A stretch of 64,000 nucleotides of DNA, taken from Acanthaster planci (lineage: Eukaryota > Echinodermata > Asteroidea > Valvatida > Acanthasteridae). The notes beneath the pieces were generated by a model, which saw only the letters and a program-made list of their open reading frames with translations, was not told the DNA's origin and did no database searches. Position numbers and translations under genes: made by a program. The stretch is from NCBI RefSeq assembly GCF_001949145.1, contig NW_019091400.1, forward strand, positions 1,394,185-1,458,184, given 5' to 3'. Below are positions 14,061 to 27,272 of the stretch, piece after piece (the stretch's first letter is position 1; each line of letters begins with the position of its first letter).

Positions 14061-15869
14061 ATGGCTTGCTATCTTCAGTAGGTGTCATTAGACAAACAGG
14101 ATGCATTAAAGTCATGTTTGTTGAACTTACAAAATAAAAAATGGAACAGTTTTTGAGGAAACACTTTAGGTATAACAGATTTTGTTTAAAAGTCAATTTG
14201 CATGAACAGCATGGAACAGACTGCAGACACAAAGAGACAAATATTTATGAGTTACCGAGAATGAAATTAGGGCACAATTTCCATACCATGGACTATACTC
14301 CCATTTTGATGTGGATGCAGATTATCAAATTTCCCCGCCCCCTGGGTCCCCCAAAACAAGACAACCATTTACAATAACAACAACTCACTCCCGTCTTGCC
14401 CGGCAGAGCTATAACAATAGCCAGTTATTAATAGGACAAGATTGAAGCTGGTGATCTGCATAAACTGGTCCCCCGGAGCGCAATATCGGATTCTACGGGC
14501 CCTCATCCGTAATGAAGGGCACCCACATAAGCCGAAAAAAACACCCCATTACCACCGACGAAGGGGTGGATGGAGGGAGAAAGAAAGAACTGGAGGGAAA
14601 AAAATTTGACTTAGCCCTCAACGGCTCGAAATCACACCCTCCAAGAGTGGAGGGGTCTCTCAAACATCCTTTTATCCTCGGCCCAGATTCGGCGACTTAA
14701 TTGATGTAGATGGTGAGGGGAACCCGTGGAGAATAGCCAAGGGGATTGGAGAAGAAAGGTGTGTCCAGGGGAGGGGGCGACAGAGAGCGAAGTTAAAAAC
14801 CACAAGACAAGATGAGTGTGCTGTGAAACGAAAAAGAAAGAGGAGTTTGGTAGCCCGGAATCGGCTTAGCCCTCAGCGGCCATTATGCTCTAGAATGGCC
14901 AAGAAAAATAATATCGCTCGGCATTAACGCAGTCGCACCGAGACCTGGCCGCGGGGCGCAGAAAAGAAGAAGACGGGGGTCTAGCTGGGACTCCGTAAGA
15001 AAATATCGCAGACGCAACTGTACAAGAATTATTCATAATAAATTATACATGCGAAACGTGAATGGATAGCAGCCGAGCGGAAGCGAGAAGTGTTCGGCTC
15101 CAAAAGAAATCCGAGACAGGGATTTTCTTTCCTTCGGACTTTTTTCCGAAAGATGAATTTGTCGTCATGGAACCAGGAATGTGGAAAATAGGGGACAAAA
15201 AACGATCTTGATAATACAAACACGCTTGCTCGCTCGCGTGGGCTGAGGTGGGGTTTATCCCCGGTGTGAGAGTATAGTAACCGAGAAGAGGGCCTACCCA
15301 GACGATCTTGTGGGAACACTGCCAGACTTTGGTCCGCTCTCTCAGGTGCCCGCAGCAGGAACTGAAGGAAGAAAATAGTTGATCTAGACTGGAAACCATT
15401 TCAGCACAATTTCCTAATTACTCGATCAGCCCACGTGGCCGGGGTGGGCCATTGAAATAGCGCGCAAACAATAGGCTATGATTACTGTCAAACGGTGTCC
15501 AGCCCCTCTAGCTCTGAAGCGCCTGCACTCGGGGAGACTTAAAGAAGCCGGGCGCATTTCTCACCGTGAACTTATTACTCTCGTACCCCGTTGGAAGCCA
15601 GACCTAACAATAAACGCGGTGCACGTGTCCGAGAAACTATTAATGCTGTATCTTGTTTGAAGAAGGTATTACCCTAACTGGACTGAGCCAGCCACATGGA
15701 CACCCGACGAGGGAGCGGGGATACCCGATACAGGGCTAAAAGCGGTCTGGACTCGCTCCACCACATCCAGCGAGGGTGACTGACGAGAAAAAAAGTTGCC
15801 ACTTCCCCCATTCGGTTCTTTGCCTGCCGTCTCCCCGACTCTCTCTCCGCGGCCCCTCACCTCTTCCGA

Positions 15870-15915
15870 CTCTCTCTCTCTCTCTGTCTCTGTCTCTCTC
15901 TCTCTTTCTTTCTCT
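15870..15915. repeat. (CT)n microsatellite, imperfect
   Basis: CT dinucleotide tract interrupted by GTCT and TTCTTT, in a longer pyrimidine-rich stretch from about 15800. Frames through it encode only Ser/Leu runs. Confidence 0.9.
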
Positions 15916-17839
15916 GGCTGCATTTGCTTCGTTTCTTCAGGGTTCGTTGCTAAGGATCTCAACAACGTTGGGGGCATCCGTTCTTAATTGCTATGACCCC
16001 CTGCAGTATCGTCAGTGAAACATACTGGCTGGGCCCCGCGGTCGTCCAGATTGTCTTACCGCGGACTTCCGGTTTCCCCCGCTAACCCAAGATCAATATT
16101 TATGACTCCTTGTTCCTTCGATTTTCCTTTTTCTTGCCAGTCTTTTTCTTCTTCTTCTTTTCTCCCTATAGCCTACCTCCTTTAAGCTCCATGCTTTTTG
16201 ATATCTTAATTTACATACGTGTTTTGGTGGACACGTCTTTGTCTCACTTCAGACGCTCGTCATTTTATCCCTTTCAGGCACTGGGGCAGGGGGGAAAAAG
16301 AGCGGCAACCAAGTTAAAGGTGTACATGCCAAAAGTAGTTGGGTGGGAACTAGATTTCGCCTGAATAATCGTGGTTTAAAATGAGAGTAATGTTTCCCCT
16401 TTTATGAAATTGACTGTTCTTCACTTTTAACCTTTTAAAGACATTATACATGTTTGATAAGCACGTCAGTTATGGGTGTAAAACATACACAAGACTACAT
16501 AGGAAAATAGTTCCGGCAATCTAATCCTGAGGTGATTCATGTAGTGGAGAGGGCGGGTTGGGATTAAATCTCATAATTTCATTGGCAGGGGGGCATGTTG
16601 CCATTTATGACAGCGCATTCAATCCACTCGCAGTATTTCTCAGAGAGGCGGCAGACTATGTCCTTGATAGTTGAAACTACTCCGCCATGAATGTTGACAA
16701 GTGATCACCGATGCGTGGATGCGATAGAGATATCGGCATGTTATAATTGGTTGGAAGTTTAGCATTTCGACAGTAATCGCTCGTACCTAGATAATTTCTC
16801 AAACCAATGACAAGTTTAGTGTATCAGATGGCTGCCTGGCTTTGAAATGAAAAGCAGCTGCAAACTTTTTTTTACCTGAATTCAACCAAAGAGACACAAA
16901 GTAACTCTATACAAGCAGTCTTTTACATAAGTCACTGGCACAAATGACAAGTTAACAAGTTTTGTAATTAATTTAATGAAACGTATGTAACTTTTACAAC
17001 AGCTTTGAAGACACCATGCAGAAAAATACTTGGAGATAAGTTTCAAGGTATGGTGTTTATTTTTACAGGGAATTTGGTGGGATATCTCAGAGACTTTATT
17101 CCTGAATGGACTTTGTATTTATTTCCTGTGTGCTAAAACACGCAGCAATCTCAACAAGTTCTCCTTTATGAAAACAAAAAGTGAATCGAGATTATGCTTC
17201 GAGATGTTTTCATATCTCTATCCATTATCTCCTAAGAAATTTGAAAATTTGACAATCCCGCGAATGAAACAATAAAGCTAGAAAGTTATTTCTTTCCAGT
17301 GCCGGCAACAAGAAATAGCCGAGGGCATTTCAAGTTTGGCTATAAACTGAGCGTCAATCCTTGAAGTCCTCTTCTCCCCCTGCCGACAATAATCAGTCAT
17401 CTTAAAGTAAATCATAACAGCCATAGGGGTAGAAAATAGCCCCCCTCCCCTTGCTTTTCACGGAGTCCCTTCTGCTCCGGGGTTTCCCCGAGACATGCCA
17501 TAGAAATGACCACTTGCGACCACTTTGCACATTGTTCCCGATTCCCTCCCCCCGTCCTCCCTCGAGTCGAGTTGTTGATTCATGGATGGTTGGATATGAA
17601 GCGGTGCCGCAAGGCATGACGGGTAAAGGGGGCGCTTCACTGCCGTGCAGTCGTCATTACCGTCATGCCAGTTCATGCCGATGGTGGTCCGTGACCAGAC
17701 CACTGTTTTTTTTTCTTCTACTTCTACTTCTTCTTCCCCTCAGCTTCTCGATGAGTCACTCGAGTTTCCCGCCACGGACGGTGGTAAGTGAAAGCCGTGG
17801 GGTTGATGCTGCGACTCTCGAAGTTTCAAGATTGTTGTA

Positions 17840-18010
17840 ATCTGTTTTGCATTCATAAAAGAGCGCGGAGATCGATTCTGCATATTCATGCTCGGAATTA
17901 TACATTTAACACAAATCTGGGTGCCCGCTGGGTAATTATCGCTGAGTGGTTTCATATTAATTGATTTACATACTGTGTGATTACAAGCGATGAATCACAG
18001 GCATATAATC
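17840..18010. promoter_or_regulatory. Candidate conserved non-coding/enhancer block B
   Basis: Short block with CATTCATAAAAGAGCGCGG, TGCATATTCATGC, GGTAATTATCG (17931-17941, identical 11-mer to one in block A), ATTAATTGATTTACAT and TGATTACAAGCG. Homeodomain and POU-like cores are clustered, with CpG retained. Inference from composition only. Confidence 0.25.
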
Positions 18011-21000
18011 AACTGGTGACTTCCAGAAGATGATCACTGGGCCAAATTCACGAAAGCCCCCCTCCTGTATTGGTTTAGAAGAAAGACAAAGATGATTGTC
18101 TAAAACGAGAAGATAATTTTATCCAGAACGAGAATAAAAACAACAAAGCTAATATAAGACATCAATCAGAAGGAGGACAACTCGAAGAAGTGACCCGAAC
18201 ATGAACCCCCAAACGGCCATAGCTACATGGAAAACCAGGACAAGACCAGCAGCGAGGGAAAAAACACCTCCATGTTTCCAAGTTGATTCCCTGAAGTTAC
18301 TTCAAGGATGTTTTCGTTTGGCGCTTTTTTGCTGAATACTAATCGCACCACAAAAGCCTTTTCAGAAAACTCTTTTCGCCTGTTTTTTTGGCACATCTGA
18401 CTTTTCATAGTTATAAAACGCCCCACTTTAAAAAAAAAAGTTGCTTTAGCGTGTGTTTTCTGAAGTTCCTTTCAGGGAGGAATATAGTGTTTTTTTTCTT
18501 TGGGGGAACTCTTGACGAGAACCGTGACATTCACAATGAATAGTTCTCGCAGGACGCCTCAACTAAGCGGCCCCCTTCCAAACATTCGCCAGCCCTGGCC
18601 GACATTGTTTCCTCTTTGTACTGCAGGAGGAAAACGCTCTCTTGTTTACGCTCTCCAATATTTGAGGAGTTGCTAGTTTGCCCCCATTCCTGTCAACCAT
18701 ATCCTCCGTTTTTCTTTCTCCCCCACTTTTTTTAAACATATTTTTTATATACAAACATAAGTATACATTGTGAATTGCACAAAAAAATGGCTATTAACTT
18801 TGCCTGACGTGCCAAGGTCGCGGTTTGAAGCGGGATGTTTTCGGTTGTCAGGGGAGAGAGAATAGTTCTCAGCAAACGGCCACCTGGTCCAATCAGCCCC
18901 ATGACCCAAATCCTACCCCGCCTATCCACACAGTCACTGTTTGCCAACTTTTTTCCACCGGGCTCTCTCCCCACTAATTTTTTTTTTCTGAAGTAGCCAG
19001 TTTGCGGTTGCAAACCCGCTCCAACAATGAAAACCGAGGTGCCAAAACAGATTGGTACACAAACTTGGAAAGAAAAGTTGCTCGCAGCGTACAAAGGGAC
19101 CTCCAAACTGGGACTTCTACTTCTTTCTGTTTTTCCTGGACTCGAAAAGGTTTATTTTGTCTTGGAGTTCATGTTTGCCAGCTCGGCTAACGAACAACCC
19201 GCGGAAATCTCGTACCTGTCCCGGCGTAGCAACCGATGATTTCCCATTGCCAACCATCAGTTGACACCCAGTCCTTTTAGGGGAATTCGAGAGGTCGAAA
19301 TATTTGCCCTGATCTGCCTTCCATACTTGAGACTTGCATTCCTTATTGTAATATTGGAGCAGTGATATCATGTTTCACACCTTTGTCATATTTGCAGTTT
19401 ATCCTTCGAAGCAATATACACTCAGCAAGATGTAAGTAGGCATCTAGGTTTGGACGTAGATACACACGGCAACGTCAATCACTGACTCTCAGAGGGCATT
19501 CTTAAACGTAAACCATGTTCCTTTGCCTGACAAACTTTTTAATCTCATTCAACATGTAGAGAGAAGTATAGGACACCTTAAACATTATTATAGGCCTAAT
19601 AGTACAGAGCAAAAGTACCGGTACTTAAAGATACTTTCTATATAGTTCAAACCTTTTTTACAGTCTCAAGATTTCTTGTGTTGTAAGTGTTGCTCTCTGA
19701 AATTGGCTTAGCACAATATTCTTGCTTTGACTGCCAAAACACAACCTATAATTGTTCGATGCTGGTTCCCGGGTGGATTTTGTCGCCTTGAATCGACACT
19801 TTCCGAATGGCAGCTCCATTTCAATGCCATACGGTTGGACGCTACCAGTTCATCTCGTGAGAGATGATTTCAAAACAGGGGATTAAAAAAATGGTCAAAC
19901 AGTGGTAACAAAAAACTTGCCCCGCCCCTTCCACCTCAAGGCAGAACACATCCTCGACTCCAATGAGCGTCGGGCGTACATCGTGCATGGCATGACATTA
20001 AAGCTTCTAAGAGACAAGGAAACTTCTTCGACACAAACGCTTTGCGGTAGCAGCCCACGATCGTGCGCATTACAGCGAGGTATAACTTCTAGCCGCTTTT
20101 TTTCCGAAGCCAAACGATGTCCGATGAAGTCCTTCGGACAGAAAAAATCCTCAGACAGCAGTAAGATGAACCAAGTCAAAGTTCTCTCTTACCGATAGAT
20201 TTTCATCTCTCTGTCTGTTATGACCCTCTAATTGCCCCAAGCTGGCCAAAACAAAGTGCCAATACGGTATACCAGGAACCCAATTTTCTTATTATATAGC
20301 ACTGTTGTTAATTTCTATATAAATTGTGATTCCAGAATTTGGACGTGCAAAATAAGTGAATTTATTCGTCACTGCGGTCTCCAAAAGCATGTCAGGTCTT
20401 GTTATGTAACTCCAGAAGATCCTGGCCGATTTCCCTTCTTCAAGCTTTACACCCATACAGTTACTTGTACTCAGATCTGGTTTACTTCTGCTCGGACTTT
20501 GTCATCCACTGGTAGGCGCCCAACAGGAAGGCCTGATCCAATAGAGTATCTTAGTCGAAGATACCTATCTTTATGATTATATAATTACATTACTGCCCCA
20601 CAATTGCTTGCGATCTCAGGTAGCAAAGCTGTTATCTTTCTCTTTGCATATATCCGTTAATTATTAATCAAAATTTATTAGTTGTATTCGAGTATTATGT
20701 GATATTAAGTTACTTCATTGATTAGATACTTTCCATTCATTTAGCCAGAAAGGAAGTGATGCAAAAATGGACCTTTGATATCAGGATTTTTGGAAGACTG
20801 ATATCCGCGATAAATCAGTTGCATCAGCAAGAAATTGAAAAAAGATTGCAGTGATTTTTGTATAAAGAGAGGCCTTAATGTAATCGTGATTAATTACATT
20901 TCTATTAGGCAGTATCCTTTCAAAACGAGCGCAGTTCTACAAAGGCGGTGTGCACCCTGCACTCAGCAAACGCACTGACATTTTGAAACGGCCACATCTC

Positions 21001-24000
21001 CCCCACTTAAGCGTGTTTGCACACTTCCGCGGGAAAAAAAATGGTTTCTTTGGCGCAGTGCACGCTCAATGGACTGCGGCCAGCTAATAAGTCTGTATTT
21101 GTGTACCAATAATTTACTGCGCCCCCTTTTTTTCTCGGTATAATGTTGTGGGTACAAGTCTTCATTCTTTTGTCGTTATCTGCGTCGGGCACGCTCTCGC
21201 GTTTCGGTAGCTGTCTCCGTCCCCCTCGTTTGGTCTCTCCTCTCCGGTATGAGAGCAAACGTTGGCGGATGACTGAGACCATTAATCGCATTGGTATCAC
21301 CCAGTTTTCACCAAGTTTACACTCCATTGTGCAGGGGGTGAGCGGTGGTCCCGACATTGTCGGGGACCATTTAATTTGTAGTTTGGGGGCCAGGGCGCGC
21401 ACTCGCACCGTGATTTGGGCAAAGAGGAGACCGGGGCCGGCACAACGCAAGACGGTAAACAGATACCGGCCGACACGAGCGCACCGTGGACAAGGGCATT
21501 GTTGCTCTGCAGCTATTAAAAAAGTCTTCTCTTACAAAACTGTCTCAATTTTTCTCCCTATTTTGAGGGGTCGACGAGCAATTTCTTTCTATGGGACAAA
21601 GAAAACATGTTCCTTGACTCGGGACTTGGGCTTTCATATGGCATGTCGTCTTTATTGAAACGATGTTTCCCCCTTGTCTGTTGTGAGTACGACAGGGTAG
21701 ATGAGCCAGGGACCTTGGTACCCTCAACCAAAAGGGGGTCCAAGGATTTCTAGGTTTTCTCATTTCTCACTGACAGGATTATCTTTGGCAACTGATCACC
21801 ACTCCCCAAAAAGGATACATGACATTAAAAAACAAAATGCATTTGTGCGTGTACAGTGAATCGAAAGACTTCGGTGAAGTCATTTCAAATTTCAAAGTGA
21901 GTGCTTGGCAGAGGCGAAGCTGGGTGGTAGTGATGGTAGTGTGGGTGGTGCGTGTGTGGGAGCTGGGAAGGGGGCAGGCATGGAGGAGACAAAATCGAAA
22001 GACTTGTGTTGCCGTGAAACTATGACCGAGCCCACTGTGTGCTGCCATACAATGAGGTCCCGGTATTAAACCCTCGCCAACTAAGCCGTCGTTTACGCCC
22101 CTAGTTGTTTTGGTTGTAAGAAAAGGATTCTTGCGGCAAGTGGTGTCTCACTCGAGGATGCCGGATACCTACTTCATCGTTAAAACGACAAGGGGGAATT
22201 TTCAACCGTTATTCTCTCTTATCCTGGCCAGTCGAATGGTGAATTTACTGAGCGAGAGATTTGCTCAATTGTGGTCTGAAGCGCCGAGTATGGCAACTAT
22301 AAGCGACAGTGTACGTTGGTAGTGGAGATGACTCCATGAGGTCGCCCGTATAATGGGGTGCTCATGTCGTTTTCCAAAGTGCAATGTAAGAGCTAACTGC
22401 CTTTCGAACCTTTCATTCAGGCGCTAACTGATCAAATACCCACAGCCCCCCCTCACGATGCTATACCTCCCTGTCTATGTACCTTCCTGGAAGAGCGAGC
22501 GATTATCTGTCACAGCGGCGCGCATGACACAGTCACATTCATTCGGCGGCCATGTTGGGTTGTGTTTCTCAAATCTGTTTTATCCAAGGTGCGTTCTGCA
22601 CTGGAAGGTTCTCTACAATTCCGTTGTGATTGAAGATTAAGAAAAGTAGACATAAAAAAAATTAAAAATTGAATTTCATGGTAAAAACGCTCGAGGGTCA
22701 AACGACGTCGACTTTTTTTTTATTTACCTCTTTTATAGAATCTCCAGTTCAACTCGTTTGATGTCGAGATTATATGCGGGTGGCTTTACTTTCGATACGA
22801 GATGGCCGACTCGCCAATGAGGTGAATAGGCCAAAACCGTTTATGAGACGTCTGATACAGCCCATTGCCTTTAATGATACCAGGAAATCAACCTATGCCT
22901 ATGGTTTTACAAGGTAAGCTTAGAAAGGGTGTCATTACCCAACCAGCCGGTCACATGTAAACAGAAATTTTAGTAGACACCAGAATTAGCTAGCGAAATG
23001 CAGAGAAATTTTTGTGCTAAAAAGTGAAGTGGGGTTATTTATACTGTGTACAATGTGTGCAATCTCCTGTTATGACTAAAAACATGGCCATCCATTAGGA
23101 GTTTGTGCGTATTTGTCCAAGCAGGTAAAACAGTCACGTGTATGTAAAGTTCGATCACAAGTCGATTCTGAAAGCGTTCAGAGAAAGAGAAGAAACTCAA
23201 CCAACGTGAAGAGAAGAGGCGACTGAAGCGGTTATCCCTTGAGAAAAGCGCTACGATGTTTAATGTACGGCGCGTAATGGTCCCAATTTAGGTCAGGCGC
23301 TGGGACATGGGCCCCCTGCCAGTGGCGCGTGAGGTCCAGCCGCGGTGCTGCCCTCATTTGGGATTAAGATCACCGGAAAAATGGTTGCGATCTTGGGGCC
23401 GACTTGATGGGCCGCTTCCGGTCGGTCTTTTCGGAGCAGCTCGCTCGCTCCCTTAATTGCCACAGAGAAATGTTCGACGTGTGTTTTTTGGTCGCCGGGC
23501 CGGTCATCCCGAGGGGAAGAACTCCGGAGAAAATCGCTGGGGGGAGGGGACCGAAAATGGTTTTTCTCGCGGCTCGACTTTGTTTGTCTACCTGTAGGAA
23601 TTAATGAAAGGAGAGAAAGGCGGTAAAAGAGAAGACAGGAATGCTGCGCGTCGGCCAGCAAGACATCGATTCGACATCAGTCCAAAAACTGCTGGCTTCA
23701 ACTGGATGAAACTTTGTAAATCTATCTGAGCCGAGGGGGGATCGAAAGCGTGCCACGTACATGTACATTCTCTTACGCTGTCCTCTTCGTCTCGTTTTTC
23801 GTCTCTTTTTTTTTTAACTTGGTGTGGCTTCTTTTAGCCTTAGGTGAAGCATTACTGCGCGGCGTACTCCCCCGTGGGGCCGCGCAGAGGCTACCCAGTT
23901 CCTCTCATTAGTATGCACCGGCACTCGTCCACCGCGTCGCTCTCCCCGGTTGAGTAAAGTGAGGCAGCTTCGATCTGTGCAAAACAAGAGAGTCGAAGAA

Positions 24001-24971
24001 GAAGAAGAGGAGGAAAGAAAAAAAAAACTGGCAAACGATCGAACCGAGCTGGATTCCATGTTTACCGGTCTTAAACGGTAGCTAAAGAGTGTCACAGCCA
24101 TGTCTAACACGGGGATTGCTTTCAATATACTGCGATGACTCGCCGGTTAGAAGCGAGCGCTGTTCGGCGGGTCACTCGCCGGAAACTCGCAAATTGTTTC
24201 GATCTCCACTTCGCGCGCCAACTTTTATCAATTTTGATTTGTGTCGTCTGATGGGAGCGTTGCTCGCAACCAAAGAAGGGGCAGGGAATATTGATCAAAT
24301 TATGATTATGATTAAAGACGTGCCTCATAGAGTAAATCTGTTTGTTTTGTAATTTTACATTACAAAAATGTTTTGTCAGAATGGGTGTTTGAATAATGCC
24401 GTATAATGGAAAAATGACACTCTTTCCTTTATCTAGAAGGTCTGCTTGGAAAGCAGATAGTGTTAAGCCAAGAATGCATTTACCTTTGCAGAGCTGGGAA
24501 GACTAATGAATGTCTTTTGAGATGGATGTAGTCACGTAGTAAAGAGCAATGAATGGATCTTTCGACTCGTCTCTCTCACACCTCAGAGACTGATATGTAA
24601 TCTCATCATTTCGACGATCTACGATGATTTTTTTCTCTCTGAAGGAAACCGGAGATTCCTTAAAGAGTACATGCAATAGATTTGTTTCAGATACACTTTT
24701 TGCGCACTGTTATTTTCTTTTCCTATGTAGGAAAACTATTTGACAGCCCTTTAAGCTGATATGTATTGAAAAGTGCACTTTTGAATATTTAAGCTTGCTC
24801 ATGCATTTCCGGACCACAGAGGGCACTGTTGCTGTGATGTCATTCAGGGAAGGAAGTCACTGTTCAGTTTACAGGTTTTCCTGTACAAAGGTTGAGCCCG
24901 AAATTTTCTTGCCGTTATTATTTCTGAAAAGGGGTTGATCGTTATGGCAGTCAAGTTCGTTTGATACTGGG

Positions 24972-25335
24972 CATTGGACAATCCCATAGGTTATACAGGG
25001 AATGTCTGATTTTTCTCGGCANNNNNNNNNNNNNNNNNNNNNNNNNNNNNNNNNNNNNNNNNNNNNNNNNNNNNNNNNNNNNNNNNNNNNNNNNNNNNNN
25101 NNNNNNNNNNNNNNNNNNNNNNNNNNNNNNNNNNNNNNNNNNNNNNNNNNNNNNNNNNNNNNNNNNNNNNNNNNNNNNNNNNNNNNNNNNNNNNNNNNNN
25201 NNNNNNNNNNNNNNNNNNNNNNNNNNNNNNNNNNNNNNNNNNNNNNNNNNNNNNNNNNNNNNNNNNNNNNNNNNNNNNNNNNNNNNNNNNNNNNNTAGGA
25301 TTGTACAGTGAATGTCCGATTTTTCTTGACATTGG
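24972..25335. repeat. 48-bp minisatellite containing an assembly gap
   Basis: A 48-bp unit starting CATTGGACAATCCCATAGG and ending GATTTTTCTCGG occupies 24972-25019. The next unit starts (CA) just as the run of N begins. On the far side, 25296-25329 resumes within the same unit (TAGG, then ACAG, GAATGTC, GATTTTTCT) and is followed by a further CATTGG. The gap therefore lies inside a tandem array whose copy number is unknown. Copies differ by about 10 percent plus a one-base insertion. Confidence 0.8.
25022..25295. other. Assembly gap (274 N)
   Basis: Run of 274 undetermined bases. Reading frames that span it are artefacts. It probably reflects collapse of the flanking tandem repeat. Confidence 0.99.
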
Positions 25336-26751
25336 AAATCAGACGATTGTCTTATTGCCATACTTTTACACTAGAATGCATTCCCACAGAAAAGACAACT
25401 TGAGGCAACAAAACACCGCCAAATAATCCCATCAGTTTACTGTGCACAATCCATGGAAAATGAAGTTTTTGTTTCGAACAACATCACAGTGTTGCTTATG
25501 AATATGGAAATTGGCATTAGCATAAAACCCCAAGGCACCAAAACACTGTTTAAATAGCAAAACAATAAGTGAAATTCGGGTTAACTGGAACACAAAGGTG
25601 CACTTCGGGGGGGGGGTAGTTGTACATGTAAAAGAGCACTGCATTGCTATAGACCTTTGAAATTACACTTAGTGTAACACTTAAGTCTAGGGAAACCTGG
25701 ACAGAGAAAGTAGTGGACAAATCTTCTTTTACCAGATGAATAAATTATTCCAGTTAACAGAAGACATTACGCGACTTTCATTTGCCAAACTTTCATTTCA
25801 CCTCTAACCATTTGATGTATCTTTTGGAGACAAAGAGACAAAATCCGTGGATGACTCATGCCGAATATTGTCTCTTTTCTTCGCCGTAAAAACCCTTGGT
25901 CGCACCGCATCCCCCCAACCTGTACTTTGCCTTGGTCAGGATATCGGACTACACACATCGTGCAATAACACTCCACGGCGCCGGTCCCCCGCGTACGCCA
26001 TAAAAATCAAATTTGAAATTGTTTCTCGGCTTACCCCCTTGAATGAGCGCCTAGCAAAACAATCCAAGTCTATCCGGAGAGCAGAGACGGGGGAAAATGG
26101 AGATGGGGTCTCCGTAGCAATTCAGGGGGTTCTCTCTTTTTTTTCTCTCTCCCTTACAATATAATTGTCGTACTGTTGGTTCTGCTGACTGTCGGGTTCT
26201 TCCAGCGCGTGTTGCAAGGGCCGGGAGGCCGACAGGGAACCGCGGCTGGCCGGGTGAACGGCCGCCTAAGTGACTCAACGGAGAAACCTCTCACCCAAAG
26301 CTCCCCTCTTGTCCCGAACCCTTGAGTGGGTCGTTCGCAGACAAAATCACACAATCTAAATGCCCCTTTTCGCCGGATTTATGGATTTGGTATGGATCGC
26401 TTTTTGTAGCTATTAAAATGGAGTATTTTGGGAAAGAGATGGAGTTTCTGTTGCCATGGAGACCTGGAAAAGGGTTTCGTAAGTATCAGTTTGGACTCGT
26501 CTCGGATCTGCTGGATTGGTAGAGGCTTCTTGTTTCTCGATAACACCGTGCGAACCAAGAGCGCCTAAAAATAGTCGTCTGGACAGTTAACACTGTAGCC
26601 TATGGGAACCGCATGCAGTTAAAGATGCAATGTGATAAAACGATATCTGTCAATGCATGCACCAGGTCACATCAGTGGGAAAAAACAGGAGCCGAGAAGC
26701 GAACATACTTCCAACAGCAGAGCAGAGATTGCTAAGACATAGCAAGAGTTG
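25336..26751. other. Non-coding DNA
   Basis: Nothing coding seen; holds the X-box-like site at 26450. Confidence 0.45.
26450..26463. promoter_or_regulatory. RFX X-box-like site
   Basis: GTTGCCATGGAGAC matches the RFX consensus GTNRCC-N-RGYAAC/GTTGCCATGGNAAC closely. A weaker relative, GTTGCTGTGGAAAC, is at 27673-27686. No promoter is recognised nearby, so the role is open. Confidence 0.3.
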
Positions 26752-27272
26752 CAGTTGGGGCAAAAGGTATACATAAAAAATTGGCAGAATTTCACAACTT
26801 CACTCATTCCTACCAACTTTTCTTTTCACGAGGACAGACAAGATGGGTCTCTACTTAATGCACATGGTGTATGCGTCAAATAAAAACACCCAGAGACATA
26901 TACATGTATATGATTCATGTTTATATATATTTTAACAAAATCTAAATTTTAGATACTCTAACCCTAATATTTCGTGCCACTTTCTGTATTTTTTGTCACA
27001 TCTCATAGTCGCAGTGGACCACTTTCTCAAATGTTTTTGAACGACAACAAGGGGCAGATGTAAATTTCCACAAAAAGATTTTCAGAAATATTAATATTTA
27101 ACAATAACGACTGTCTCTGAGTATTTAATTAAAGTACACACTATGAACATTAAGTTGAGACACAACTTGTCTGATCTCGTAAAGAAAAAGTTGACCAAAC
27201 TATTTCAAACAGCGAAAAATTGAGGAAAACTCTTTTTTCTACCAAGTGTATGTAAACTTTTTGCCCCAACTG
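26752..27272. mobile_element. Non-autonomous Tc1/mariner-type element
   Basis: A 521-bp element with 24-bp terminal inverted repeats at 26752-26775 and 27249-27272 that differ at two positions. Both begin CAGTTGGGGCAAAA, and the right-hand end continues AGTTTACATACACTTGG inward. The CAGTTG start and the GTTTACATACACTT core are characteristic of Tc1-like transposons (Sleeping Beauty-type ends). No transposase frame is present inside, so it is a deletion derivative or MITE. The TA target duplication is not intact: the flanks read TG on the left and GA on the right, suggesting an old copy. Confidence 0.75.

Larger units (their letters stand above)
14061..24971. other. Non-coding DNA
   Basis: No supportable gene. 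Contains the CT microsatellite, block B, poly-pyrimidine patches (16130-16180, 17705-17745) and a CpG-rich stretch near 24120-24260. The 147- and 171-codon frames at 21007-21658 overlap on opposite strands and lack any family features. Confidence 0.5.

Noticed and set aside
15669-16018. Ser/Leu- or Glu/Arg-repeat frames
   Set aside because: Produced by the CT microsatellite.
21143-21658. 171-codon plus-strand frame with a hydrophobic N-terminus resembling a signal peptide
   Set aside because: No domain, no splice or poly(A) context, overlapped by an equally long frame on the other strand.
24951-25361. Frames spanning 24951-25361
   Set aside because: They run through the assembly gap (N) and the minisatellite, so the open frame is artificial.
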